Source: Thiomonas sp. (GTDB lineage: Bacteria; Pseudomonadota; Gammaproteobacteria; Burkholderiales; Burkholderiaceae). Taken from it: a stretch of DNA of 12,028 nt. Below the pieces are notes generated by a model, which saw only the letters and a list, made by a program, of their open reading frames with translations, did no database searches and was not told the origin of the DNA. Made by a program: the position numbers and the translations under genes. Numbering within the stretch: position 1 is the stretch's first letter; each line of letters begins with the position of its first letter. Location of the stretch: positions 1-12,028 of the forward strand of contig DAIAZB010000129.1 in the NCBI GenBank assembly GCA_027443745.1. Direction: 5' to 3'. Of the stretch, positions 5,056 to 11,858 are shown piece after piece.

Positions 5056-5142
5056 CAGTTGTCCTGCATGCACCTCGTAGGAAGGCGCGTGGACGGCGAG
5101 CCTGAAGACGCCAAATCCTACAGCTCGCTGGCGGGACAACTG
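5056..5142. ncRNA. candidate structured element: nested inverted repeats
   Basis: The outer pair is CAGTTGTCC (5056-5064) with GGACAACTG (5134-5142). Inside it, GTAGGA (5077-5082) pairs with TCCTAC (5116-5121). Inside that, GGCG (5084-5087) pairs with CGCC (5109-5112). Three properly nested stems over 87 bases in the 189-base gap between divergent genes are unlikely by chance. It could be a structured 5' leader for the gene at 5175, a small RNA, or a DNA structure such as an origin or operator. No known RNA family is recognised. Confidence 0.4.
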
Positions 5143-5174
5143 AGGTGACACCCCTTCAAACCCAGGAGAGATTC

Positions 5175-5417
5175 ATGAGCGTAATGACCGTGAAAACGCC
5201 GGCGTCAGCCACCGAACAACCGACCGCGCCAACCGATGCGGTCATCCGCAGTCGTAACGACGCGCTGCTGTTCGCTGCAAGCTACACACTGAGCAACCTG
5301 GAAGCGGCGAGCCGCGAAAGGCTGATCACGGCGCCACTATGGTTCCAGGCGCAGCTCGGCGAAAGCCGTAGGCTGCTGCACGAGGCGATTGATCAGTTCG
5401 CTACGCCCAAGACGTAG
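5175..5417 (+). CDS. small hypothetical protein, 80 aa
   Basis: ATG at 5175 with AGGAGAG six bases upstream decides the start; an upstream ATG at 5145 lacks a comparable site. The product begins MSVMTVKTPASATEQP, a low-complexity Thr/Ala/Pro region. Helical, charged sequence follows (SRNDALLFAASYTLSNLEAA and ESRRLLHEAIDQF). No motif is recognised. It is a single-gene unit ending at its own terminator (5427-5454). Confidence 0.65.
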   Translation: MSVMTVKTPASATEQPTAPTDAVIRSRNDALLFAASYTLSNLEAASRERLITAPLWFQAQLGESRRLLHEAIDQFATPKT

Positions 5418-5426
5418 TCCCAAACG

Positions 5427-5454
5427 AAACCCCGCGCCTTCTGGTGCGGGGTTT
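5427..5454 (+). terminator. intrinsic terminator after the 80-aa gene
   Basis: AAACCCCGCGCC (5427-5438) pairs with GGTGCGGGGTTT (5443-5454) in a 12-bp stem with one G-T wobble and a TTCT loop. The 3' arm ends in TTT. The stem starts with AAA, so it can also act for the minus-strand gene ending at 5471. Confidence 0.85.
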
Positions 5455-5470
5455 CTGCTGTGTGAGTGCA

Positions 5471-5662
5471 TCAGGCGTTCGCTGTTAAGTCGATGACCCA
5501 TTCACCGAGGCGGGGGTCGAAGACAGCACCGAGCATTTCAGGTCGTACCTGCGGAAGCACAACATTGGCGAGGGTTTCCTCGTGAACGCCATGCGACACG
5601 ATCAACTCGCGCTTCCCGTGAATGGTCTCCGAGCTGACAACGACGATGATCCGATTGGCCAT
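5471..5662 (-). CDS. small hypothetical protein, 63 aa
   Basis: ATG at 5660-5662 with AGGAG eight bases upstream. Begins MANRIIVVVSSETIHGKREL and continues HEETLANVVLPQVRPEML. Soluble, with no recognised domain. It starts two bases after the stop of the 184-aa gene (TGA-AC-ATG), so the two are translationally coupled. A longer GTG start at 5671 is possible. Confidence 0.65.
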   Translation of the reverse strand: MANRIIVVVSSETIHGKRELIVSHGVHEETLANVVLPQVRPEMLGAVFDPRLGEWVIDLTANA

Positions 5663-5664
5663 GT

Positions 5665-6219
5665 TCACCACTCCTGCGCCGTTGAGAATGAGAACACGGC
5701 GCCAAGAGCGTCGCTAAGGGCAAGCCGCAGCTCCGCATCGGTCGCATCTTCGCGAACCTGGATCTGCGTCGACAGGGTGCTTTCGCCGATCGTGAGCATA
5801 CCAGTGCGGACTCCCATCACCGGCGTGCGCTCACTAGGAACGTTGCCGTCGGCACCCCGCCATCCAGCCGAAGGAATCAGGCCGTAGGCGGCAGCATCCG
5901 AGACCAGCCTGGCGAGGCTGATTTTGCCGTGCAAGAAGTCGCGCAGCGAATAGCCCGCATCCTGGAAGGACGGCTCGAAGCGATGCCCCAAGAGCCGACC
6001 CGCATCCCCGTCCATGGATTGGCCGCTCTCGCCGCGTATGCGCACGCACACGATCCGCGTGGCACCGCTACTGTCCCAGTTGACATCAAGCCGGTCATCC
6101 TCGATCAGCTTGTCGATGAGGGGGCGTAGTGCGTCCGGCTCCATCGCGTACCCGGCCGGCACATCGAGCATTGCGTAAGCTGAAACGTCGACGCCGATTT
6201 CTAGCGTAATCTTGCTCAT
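5665..6219 (-). CDS. hypothetical protein, 184 aa
   Basis: ATG at 6217-6219 with GGAGA six bases upstream. Begins MSKITLEIGVDVSAYAMLDV and includes GHRFEPSFQDAGYSLRDFL and ALSDALGAVFSFSTAQEW at the end. Acidic, soluble, with no signal peptide or membrane segment. I do not recognise the family. It is the first gene of a coupled pair with the 63-aa gene, and possibly second in a three-gene unit with the gene at 6312-6695 (92-base gap containing a hairpin). Confidence 0.65.
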   Translation of the reverse strand: MSKITLEIGVDVSAYAMLDVPAGYAMEPDALRPLIDKLIEDDRLDVNWDSSGATRIVCVRIRGESGQSMDGDAGRLLGHRFEPSFQDAGYSLRDFLHGKISLARLVSDAAAYGLIPSAGWRGADGNVPSERTPVMGVRTGMLTIGESTLSTQIQVREDATDAELRLALSDALGAVFSFSTAQEW

Positions 6220-6241
6220 AGTTTCTCCGTGATTCAGTGAA

Positions 6242-6273
6242 AGAAACCACGAACCAAAAGGCGCGTGGTTTCT
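6242..6273. repeat. 10-bp inverted repeat in the 5' leader of the 184-aa gene
   Basis: AGAAACCACG (6242-6251) and CGTGGTTTCT (6264-6273) are perfect reverse complements around a 12-base loop. On the minus strand it lies between the gene at 6312-6695 and the start at 6219. There is no clear T-run, so it is more likely an operator or mRNA structure than a terminator. Confidence 0.45.
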
Positions 6274-6311
6274 AAGTTAAGTCAGGCGGCCTGCGAGGAT
6301 CGATACTCGGT

Positions 6312-6695
6312 CTAGCTGCGGCGGCGAAGAATCTCCGCAGCACCAAACGATAGGCAAGCATGAAGTTCGGCTATCCGTTCATGGCGGATATGGCCCATGC
6401 GCCGGGCTCCGTAGGCTATTTCTTTCGTAGCCCTGAACGTCAGGGCGCGGGTAAAATCGAAGCGCGTGACCTTGTGCAATCCAGCGCAGAGCAGGTCGGA
6501 TTCGTTTTGCAACAGGAGCACCCATGGACCTGCGAAGGGCGGTCGGGACGACCCCAGCAGCAAGGTCGGCGCGCGGCCCTTACGGCATGGAGAAATCACC
6601 ATGGCCGGATGAAGCACCCATCCTTTGTCGTGCGTTGGGAACGTGCCCAGCACGATCGTCCCTACGGGTAGGGAAAAAAAGTCGTTGACGTTCAT
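6312..6695 (-). CDS. hypothetical protein, possibly PemK/MazF-fold
   Basis: A 127-aa protein starting MNVNDFFSLPVGTIVLGTF. The order of blocks is G-T-I-V near the start, WVLHPAMVISP (26-36), LLGSSRPPFAGPWVLLL (46-62), GLHKVTRFDF, then MGHIRHERIAEL. This resembles the beta-barrel layout of MazF/PemK-like toxins, where an HPA.V block and a late G-H-x-x-x-E-R-I segment recur. The match is by pattern only and no dedicated antitoxin is adjacent. It starts next to a divergent region rich in inverted repeats. It may be an unrelated accessory protein. Confidence 0.6.
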   Translation of the reverse strand: MNVNDFFSLPVGTIVLGTFPTHDKGWVLHPAMVISPCRKGRAPTLLLGSSRPPFAGPWVLLLQNESDLLCAGLHKVTRFDFTRALTFRATKEIAYGARRMGHIRHERIAELHACLSFGAAEILRRRS

Positions 6696-6700
6696 GGCAA

Positions 6701-6797
6701 ACCTCTGGAGGTCCAGAACGGACCGTTCTCAGGAGTTGCCGACCATAGGTGTCGTAAGAACGGCGCGCGGGCAGACCGCATGCGACGCCGCTCTTAC
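6701..6797. promoter_or_regulatory. divergent control region with three inverted repeats
   Basis: The 155-base gap between divergent starts at 6695 (minus) and 6851 (plus) holds three symmetric elements. ACCTCTGGAGGT (6701-6712) is a palindrome covering the ribosome site of the minus gene. AGAACGG-A-CCGTTCT (6715-6729) is a perfect 15-base operator-like palindrome. GTAAGAACGGCG (6754-6765) pairs with CGCCGCTCTTAC (6786-6797), matching at 11 of 12 positions. This suggests a regulator acting on both directions. No regulator gene is identified in the window. Confidence 0.5.
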
Positions 6798-6850
6798 AAG
6801 TCACCACACCAACAACTGGCAGGCACCTTTGATCATTTCGGGAGAGCCAC

Positions 6851-7006
6851 ATGAACCGCACGACGATGAAGCCAGCCGGCAAGAACGGCGCCAGGCGCGT
6901 GGCCCACAAGGCGACACGACGCTTCCCGATACCCCCAGCGCAACCGCATCGGGATCGCAAGAATGACTACCGCCGGCGGGACAAACACGCCACGAAGGAG
7001 ACGTGA
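6851..7006 (+). CDS. small very basic protein, 51 aa
   Basis: ATG at 6851 has GGGAGAG six bases upstream. The product starts MNRTTMKPAGKNGARRVAHK and is rich in Arg, Lys and His throughout, ending in KHATKET. TGA at 7004-7006 is one base before the ATG of the 176-aa gene, and the ribosome site of that gene (GAAGGAGA) lies in its last codons. No domain is recognised. The charge suggests nucleic-acid binding, which is inference. The longer overlapping frame from 6625 is considered a shadow. Confidence 0.55.
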   Translation: MNRTTMKPAGKNGARRVAHKATRRFPIPPAQPHRDRKNDYRRRDKHATKET

Positions 7007-7007
7007 G

Positions 7008-7538
7008 ATGAAGAAGATAAAAAAACCGTTGCCAGCACAGAAGACGGGTGACACCGGATGGGTAGGGCTTGGCAGGCACTCGCTGAGACTTACCTCTGCA
7101 TGGACGGAGCATCAAAAACTTGGACCTCTGCACGCCGATCTGCTGGAAACCATTCTGAACGTCGCAACAAGCATTGAGCTATACGCGGACCCAGTGGACG
7201 GACTAGGCGTCACCTTCGATGCCAACACAGTGTGCTCAGAAGCCGGCGGCATCGCCCCGAACCACGAAGCACTACAAGAGCGCATCAATGAAATGATGTA
7301 CGGCGTGACGCTGGAAACGGAGGCTCCAGAATGGAGCATCGGCGCACTCATGCCCTATGCAGAACTTGACGACACAACAGTCTTCATCAGGATCGGAGGC
7401 AAGTGCGCAGAGGTGTTGATCAATCTGGATGCGCCGACCCTGCAGAAAACAATCGCGTTACGCGAGATGTTGGTCCGTCTTGAAAAATCGCGCAGCTTGT
7501 GGCCAGCGACCAGATCTCGCAGACGGCCTGCGAAATAA
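7008..7538 (+). CDS. hypothetical protein, 176 aa
   Basis: ATG at 7008 with GGAGA upstream, coupled to the preceding 51-aa gene. It starts with a Lys-rich MKKIKKPLPAQK, then a soluble acidic core (HADLLETILNVATSIELYAD, NEMMYGVTLETEAP) and a basic tail, RSRRRPAK. No signal peptide, membrane segment or known motif is seen. It ends just before a strong terminator, so it closes a two-gene unit. Confidence 0.65.
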   Translation: MKKIKKPLPAQKTGDTGWVGLGRHSLRLTSAWTEHQKLGPLHADLLETILNVATSIELYADPVDGLGVTFDANTVCSEAGGIAPNHEALQERINEMMYGVTLETEAPEWSIGALMPYAELDDTTVFIRIGGKCAEVLINLDAPTLQKTIALREMLVRLEKSRSLWPATRSRRRPAK

Positions 7539-7550
7539 GCATCCAATCAT

Positions 7551-7579
7551 CGCGCAGCCCACTGGGTTGCGCGGTTTTT
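7551..7579 (+). terminator. intrinsic terminator after the 176-aa gene
   Basis: CGCGCAGCCC (7551-7560) pairs with GGGTTGCGCG (7564-7573), including one G-T pair, around an ACT loop. It is followed by GTTTTTA. Strong stem and T-run. A TATAAT (7584-7589) just after it may be the -10 box for the next unit. Confidence 0.85.
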
Positions 7580-7583
7580 ATTG

Positions 7584-7589
7584 TATAAT
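7584..7589 (+). promoter_or_regulatory. probable -10 box for the leader ORF / integrase unit
   Basis: A perfect TATAAT, 37 bases upstream of the GTG at 7627 and just after the terminator. No good -35 box is found at 16-18 bases, so activity may need an activator or be weak. Confidence 0.45.
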
Positions 7590-7626
7590 CGTCGGCGGGC
7601 GAGAATTGGCCCCAAAGGAGGCATTC

Positions 7627-7758
7627 GTGGCGCGATCGGCAACCAACATTCTGGCGGTCAACAGCGCGACGCCGCTTTCATCTGAGACGGACCCGAGCGC
7701 CATGCTTGCCTGGCGCTGTCGCGCCGGATCAGCGCGTAGCGCGCAGTCATGCCTTTGA
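7627..7758 (+). CDS. 43-aa leader ORF overlapping the integrase start
   Basis: GTG at 7627 follows AAAGGAGG by five bases, the best ribosome site in this part of the window. The product begins MARSATNILAVNSATPLSSE (with GTG read as Met). It ends at TGA 7756-7758, overlapping the integrase ATG at 7749 in another frame. The integrase has no ribosome site of its own there, so translation of this leader probably delivers ribosomes to it. The peptide itself has no recognised motif. It could instead be the remnant of a longer N-terminus. Confidence 0.45.
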   Translation: MARSATNILAVNSATPLSSETDPSAMLAWRCRAGSARSAQSCL

Positions 7759-9896
7759 GCGCGCTACATTTAGGCATGGCAGCATCACCGCGGCGCAAAG
7801 TCCTGGCTTCATCCGCGATTTCGTCACCCGCGACAGCACCTGTTGCGGGCGGCAGCGCCGGCGCGCGCCTGATCGGCATCTCGCACATGGCGTTCTACCG
7901 CGGCTGGCTGCAGGGGTTGCCGCTGCGTGAAATGGCGGATATGTACCTCGACCAGGACATCGACCTGCGGGTTGCGCGCAGCACGCTGCTGTGGATTCGC
8001 GACGCATTACGCAAAGCGGCGCTGCGTAATGGGCGCTACGGCGAGGCGCGGCTGCTGCGCACGCGAATTGCAGTCCGCTCTCTGCCAGAACCGGATCGTC
8101 ACGGCCTCGTCCCTCCGCCCGACATCGAGGCGTTCAGGGAGCAGGTCGACCCGAGCGGATTCCATGACTCCGAAACACTCATGGGCCTGTACCTGGAGCG
8201 CTATCCAGCAGACCCGAAGGAAGAGCGACGGCACCGGCTATTGCAGCGCCAGGTGGACGCACTGAACCTGCTGGAGCGCATGCTGGTCACCCGGCCCCAA
8301 CTGGATGACTCCGTCCATGCCTGGTTCGACACGGGACCTGCCATGCGCCTCAGCCAGGCCGGTCTGAAGACGATCAGGCAGATGAAGGCGCGCATGGAGC
8401 GCGATGGTTACCACTGGTACGACAAAGTTCGCGGGCTCGGCGAACGAGGCGCCGCACGCCTGCTTAGATGGCTTCGGGTGCAAGAAGAAAGCCTTGGTCC
8501 GGTTCCAACCAGCATTGGCATTCCGCCGCGCCAGGCGGCGCCGGCGGTGCGCGCGCGGGCCACCCAGATGATCGAAAACCTGATGGCGCCTAGTGCAGAC
8601 GCGCAGAGGCTCATCACGGAGACACCGTCAGCAGGAAGCGCACCGGCGGCCGAACCGCCCGTTCCCGCTCCGCTGGAGTCGCTCCTGTTCGACGCCAGCG
8701 AGCCAACGCGCGCGGAAGCGCAGATCATGGCGCGCAACGATCGTGAAGCCGTCGAGGCATGGTTGGACGCCCGCGGCGGAAGCATGGCCACACGCCGATC
8801 CTACCGAAAGGAGGCCGAGCGGCTCGTTCTATGGGCCGTCATGGAGCGGGGCAAGCGCCTCGCCGACCTGACGGTCGAGGATTGCGGTGCGTTCCGCGAA
8901 TGGATCGCTGGTCTCGGGCGAACCGAGCCACCGGAATGGCGCTTCAGGATTTCCCAGGAAACGTGGATTGGCTCGCCAGGCATTGCGAGGCATGACCCGC
9001 GCTGGCGACCGTTCTACGGCCCACTGAGCGCGAAATCAGCCGTCTACGCGATCACGGTTGCGGGATCGCTGATGGGATGGTTGACCCGCGTGGCCTACCT
9101 TCAGCGCAACCCCTTCGACGCCCTTGGAAAAGCCCGTTTCCACGATCCATCGTCATCCACGATCGGAGGTGACGAGATGGTGCGCGCATTCAGCGCCTCC
9201 CAGTGGGAAGCGATCTGCAATGCGGCTGCAGCGCTGGACGCGCAATCCGGCGCGGCACGCTACAGGCTGCTCATGAACCTTGCCGTCAGCACAGGCATGC
9301 GCGTCTCGGAAATCGCTGGTGCCACGATGGGGGCGATCTATCGCGCGAAGGACGAGGCGGGAGAAAAGATCGGCATGGAAGATGGGTGCGCGGAGCGCTG
9401 GATGCTCGCCGTGACCGGGAAGGGTGGAAAGCGTCGCGTGGTGCCTCTGTTGCCCGAGGTGATCAACCTCATGAAGGCAGCACACGGCTTCACCGGTGCA
9501 TCCGATTGGGATCCGCGCGCGATGCCGCCGGAGACACCACTGGTGCCACGGGCCGGAGCCTCGGATGAAGACGACAGCAAAGGCAGGCAGACCGTGGCGC
9601 CAACCGCTGGCGGATGCCTGAGCCCTGCCGCTGTCGCCAGGGCCATGTCCAGAGTGTTCGAGCAGGCCGCCGCAGCACTCGATGCCCGCGGGCGCCGGAT
9701 GGATGCGGCGGACGTGCGCCGAGGCACGGCGCACTGGATCCGCCACACGACGGGCAAACGGCTGGCGGACGCCGGTGTGCCTCCACACGTGATCCAGAGG
9801 CTGCTGGGGCATGCCAGCCTCGGCACGACCGGCATCTATACCGACACGACCGGGCGCGACATCTGGGATGCGGCATCGAGGGTGTTGCGGCCCTGA
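7749..9896 (+). CDS. large tyrosine recombinase with DUF3701-type N-terminal extension
   Basis: A 715-aa protein, about twice the length of ordinary phage integrases. Residues about 25-320 form an N-terminal extension (ARLIGISHMAFYRGWLQGL, then repeated acidic/Arg helices and a WYDKVRGLGERGAARLLRWL helix-hairpin-helix-like block). This resembles DUF3701-containing integrases of Burkholderia/Xanthomonas relatives. A core-binding SAM-like domain spans about 320-460. The catalytic domain has Arg518 (STGMRVSEI), Lys558 (VTGKGGKRR), His662-x-x-Arg665 (HWIRHTTG), His688 (LLGHASLG) and Tyr697 (GIYTDTT), so the full active set is present. It should integrate or excise DNA. Whether the surrounding genes are its cargo is not shown. 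The start at 7749 lacks a ribosome site and may depend on the leader ORF; 7776 is an alternative. Confidence 0.9.
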   Translation: MPLSALHLGMAASPRRKVLASSAISSPATAPVAGGSAGARLIGISHMAFYRGWLQGLPLREMADMYLDQDIDLRVARSTLLWIRDALRKAALRNGRYGEARLLRTRIAVRSLPEPDRHGLVPPPDIEAFREQVDPSGFHDSETLMGLYLERYPADPKEERRHRLLQRQVDALNLLERMLVTRPQLDDSVHAWFDTGPAMRLSQAGLKTIRQMKARMERDGYHWYDKVRGLGERGAARLLRWLRVQEESLGPVPTSIGIPPRQAAPAVRARATQMIENLMAPSADAQRLITETPSAGSAPAAEPPVPAPLESLLFDASEPTRAEAQIMARNDREAVEAWLDARGGSMATRRSYRKEAERLVLWAVMERGKRLADLTVEDCGAFREWIAGLGRTEPPEWRFRISQETWIGSPGIARHDPRWRPFYGPLSAKSAVYAITVAGSLMGWLTRVAYLQRNPFDALGKARFHDPSSSTIGGDEMVRAFSASQWEAICNAAAALDAQSGAARYRLLMNLAVSTGMRVSEIAGATMGAIYRAKDEAGEKIGMEDGCAERWMLAVTGKGGKRRVVPLLPEVINLMKAAHGFTGASDWDPRAMPPETPLVPRAGASDEDDSKGRQTVAPTAGGCLSPAAVARAMSRVFEQAAAALDARGRRMDAADVRRGTAHWIRHTTGKRLADAGVPPHVIQRLLGHASLGTTGIYTDTTGRDIWDAASRVLRP

Positions 9897-10240
9897 GCCG
9901 AGCGATGCGCCGCCAGGTGGCCGCGCTTCACGAACCAATCAGGATTCTTCGCAAACAGGGTCATGGCGCCGATCAACTCAAACTCCTGAAGTCGATCATT
10001 TACAAGCAGGCGTGGACGCAACTGTAGCCCGGAACGCCATGCTGGCACGCCGACGTGCCGCCGGTTTGCGATTGGCGAAAGAGCCACTGGACAAGCCCTA
10101 CAGTCCGAGGTTCTTCGTCGCGAAGGAAATGCGCCTTTGCAACGTTCCGTCAAGCGCCTGGTAATACCGGCGCGCTGAGTGTGACTTTTTGCAATTTCTG
10201 CGATATGGCGTTCCGTAGCTCGTTGTTTCTGCTAGTCTGG
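9897..10240. other. weakly coding gap after the integrase
   Basis: No recognised gene. Two short plus-strand frames exist. One is 40 aa from 9905 (starts MRRQVAALHEPIRILRKQG) and begins six bases after the integrase stop. The other is 41 aa from 10039 (starts MLARRRAAGLRLAKEP). Neither has a good ribosome site. The first could be a small co-transcribed gene. The right edge is where the truncated ATPase gene breaks off near 10241, so a junction between elements probably lies here. Confidence 0.4.
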
Positions 10241-10483
10241 CTACAGGAATAAATGCGCCAAAATATTCGCTAGCGATGTTTTGCCGACCCCTCGCTCACC
10301 AAAGACGATGGCGTGGCGGCCGCGCTGCTGAACCGAATCAACGAGAGCACGCAATTGCTCGATCCGTCCGGCGAATAGATCGCGCTCTTGAACAGGGGCG
10401 CCTGGGCTGAAGGCTTCATTCACGTCACCCCATAGCACCTGCCAGTCTTCTTCAGTCATTACGCGTTGCGGTGTGGTGCGCAT
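10241..10483 (-). pseudogene. N-terminal stub of a P-loop ATPase, truncated
   Basis: 80 residues begin at the ATG at 10481-10483. ERDLFAGRIEQLRALVDSV leads into a Walker A motif, GERGVGKTS (62-70), followed by LANILAHLF and then a stop. Walker B, sensor and C-terminal parts are missing. Proteins of this type usually run to several hundred residues, so at least three quarters of the gene is lost at about 10241. It was probably broken by insertion or deletion at the recombinase-side junction. No function can remain from this fragment. Confidence 0.7.
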
Positions 10484-10533
10484 GCACTAGCCTCACTCTT
10501 AACGAAATTGGAGGCAATTTAGCAAAATAGACA

Positions 10534-10556
10534 ACGCTGCGCAAGCGCTGCAGCGT
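10534..10556. repeat. 7-bp inverted repeat upstream of the IS1-type transposase
   Basis: ACGCTGC (10534-10540) and GCAGCGT (10550-10556) pair exactly with nine bases between them. It lies 10 bases upstream of the -35 box. It could be an operator or part of the element's left end. No matching right end was found. Confidence 0.35.
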
Positions 10557-10565
10557 CAAAAACGC

Positions 10566-10594
10566 TTGGCATTGCATGACCGGTCAAGTATAAT
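10566..10594 (+). promoter_or_regulatory. near-consensus promoter giving an almost leaderless transposase mRNA
   Basis: TTGGCA (10566-10571), 17 bases, TATAAT (10589-10594). Transcription would start about seven bases on, at 10600-10602. The transposase ATG is at 10602 and no ribosome site precedes it. Confidence 0.6.
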
Positions 10595-10601
10595 GCTCAC
10601 T

Positions 10602-11480
10602 ATGAATAGAATGCCTCTCGCCAAACGCGCCCAAGTCCTCGGTCTCCTCGTTGAAGGTATGAGCCTCCGCGCCATCAGCCGCGTAGCCGATTGCTCGATC
10701 AACACCGTGACCAAGCTGCTGGTGGATGTTGGCACAGCCTGCGCCGAGTACCAGAACAAGGCGCTCGTGAACCTGCCGTGCAAGCGCGTCCAGTGCGATG
10801 AAATCTGGTCGTTCGTCGGCGCGAAGCAAAAGAATGTCGCGCAAGGCGCAGCCGGTTACGGTGACGTCTGGACGTGGACGGCAATCTGCGCAGACACCAA
10901 GCTGATCGCATCGTGGATGGTCGGCGCGCGTGACGGTGATGCCGCCAAGGCGTTTATTGCTGATCTTGCTGGCCGCTTGGCGGGTCGCGTTCAATTGACC
11001 ACGGACGGCCACAAAGCTTATGTGCCGGCGATCGAGGATTCGTTCGGCTCGGACATCGACTACGCGATGCTGGTGAAGTTGTACGGCGCACCACAAGGCC
11101 GTGAGAATGAGCGCCGCTACAGTCCTGCAGAGTGCTCCGGCGCGATCAAGGGCACCGTGCAGGGCAAGCCCGATCCGGCGCACGTCTCAACCAGCTACGT
11201 CGAGTGTCAGAACCCCACGATGCGCATGTCCATGCGTCGCTTCACCCGGCTGACCAACGGGTTCAGCAAGAAGGTGGACAACCATGCGCACGCCGTGGCG
11301 CTGCACTTCATGTATTACAACTTCGGTCGCATCCACGAGACGCTGCGCGTCACGCCTGCGATGGAAGCTGGCGTGTCCGATCATGTCTGGGCATTGGAAG
11401 AAATCGCCACGCTGGTGCCGGAGCCGATCACCAAGAAGCGCGGCCCGTACAAGAAGCGTCAGGCCGAAATTTCAAACTGA
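10602..11480 (+). CDS. IS1-family (InsB-like) DDE transposase
   Basis: A 292-aa protein. MNRMPLAKRAQVLGLLVEGM and ISRVADCSINTVTKLL (about 10-42) form the helix-turn-helix that reads the ends. NLPCKRVQCDEIWSFV carries catalytic Asp66, QLTTDGHKAY carries Asp135, and SYVECQN carries Glu201. The C-terminus has the family's NFGRIHETLRVTPAM block and a basic tail, KKRGPYKKR. It is a single frame, unlike classic IS1, whose InsA/InsB are joined by frameshift. The start at 10602 fits the family's usual MNRMPL; 10593 is an alternative. I could not find convincing terminal repeats, so the ends of the IS are not placed. The product looks intact. Confidence 0.88.
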   Translation: MNRMPLAKRAQVLGLLVEGMSLRAISRVADCSINTVTKLLVDVGTACAEYQNKALVNLPCKRVQCDEIWSFVGAKQKNVAQGAAGYGDVWTWTAICADTKLIASWMVGARDGDAAKAFIADLAGRLAGRVQLTTDGHKAYVPAIEDSFGSDIDYAMLVKLYGAPQGRENERRYSPAECSGAIKGTVQGKPDPAHVSTSYVECQNPTMRMSMRRFTRLTNGFSKKVDNHAHAVALHFMYYNFGRIHETLRVTPAMEAGVSDHVWALEEIATLVPEPITKKRGPYKKRQAEISN

Positions 11481-11526
11481 GACACTACCCTTGCATCGGC
11501 AAGCTGCCATTGACCGCGGATCCTGC

Positions 11527-11547
11527 TGTACGGGATGATTCCGTACA
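11527..11547 (+). promoter_or_regulatory. operator palindrome over the -10 box of the DUF1778/GNAT operon
   Basis: TGTACGG (11527-11533) and CCGTACA (11541-11547) are exact inverted repeats with a 7-base centre that is itself nearly symmetric. A TACAAT -10 box at 11544-11549 overlaps the right arm. TacA/AtaR-type antitoxins repress their own promoter through such palindromes, and the start codon lies 44 bases downstream. Confidence 0.65.
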
Positions 11548-11590
11548 ATACGCTTCGAGCTTGTTCCAAGCTTCCACCCAGGACTCCGCC

Positions 11591-11857
11591 ATGACTGCCG
11601 CCGCCCGACTCGATTTGCGCCTCAATCCCGCCGACAAGGCGCGTATCAGTCGCGCCGCCGACTTGCGCGGCATGCCGCTGTCGGCGTTCGTGCGCGATGC
11701 GGTGCTGCGCGAGGCCGAGACCGTGATGGCCGCCGAACTCAGCGCCACGCTGTCGACGGCGGAATCGCGCCGCTTCATGAAAGCGCTGGACGCCCCGTTC
11801 AAGCCCAATGCGCGCCTGAAGAAAGCCATGGCGGACGCGGCCCAACTGCCGCGCTGA
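11591..11857 (+). CDS. DUF1778 (TacA/AtaR-type) antitoxin
   Basis: An 88-aa protein. RLDLRLNPADKARISRAADL and MPLSAFVRDAVLREAE form the ribbon-helix-helix DNA-binding domain of DUF1778 antitoxins. The C-terminal part (LSTAESRRFMKALDAPFKPN, then LKKAMADA) is the toxin-wrapping tail, with the family's typical F-x-x-A-L-D-x-P-x-x-P-N segment. It neutralises the adjacent GNAT toxin and represses the operon. One base separates its stop from the toxin GTG. It looks intact. Confidence 0.9.
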   Translation: MTAAARLDLRLNPADKARISRAADLRGMPLSAFVRDAVLREAETVMAAELSATLSTAESRRFMKALDAPFKPNARLKKAMADAAQLPR

Positions 11858-11858
11858 C

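Noticed and set aside
4615..5151. 178-aa minus-strand frame
   Set aside because: It shadows the ligase-OB-like gene in another frame; the conserved protein is in the 113-aa frame with the strong ribosome site.
6625..6966. 113-aa plus-strand frame
   Set aside because: It crosses the divergent control region and the start of the opposite gene, lacks a ribosome site, and conflicts with the better-supported 51-aa gene.
9153..9938. 261-aa minus-strand frame opposite the integrase
   Set aside because: A long antisense frame is expected in GC-rich coding DNA; the sense strand encodes the full catalytic domain.
10584..11183. 199-aa minus-strand frame opposite the IS1-type transposase
   Set aside because: Shadow frame; the plus strand holds all DDE motifs.
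10484..11560. Terminal inverted repeats for the IS1-type element
   Set aside because: No matching pair flanking 10602-11480 was found by eye, so no element boundaries are claimed.
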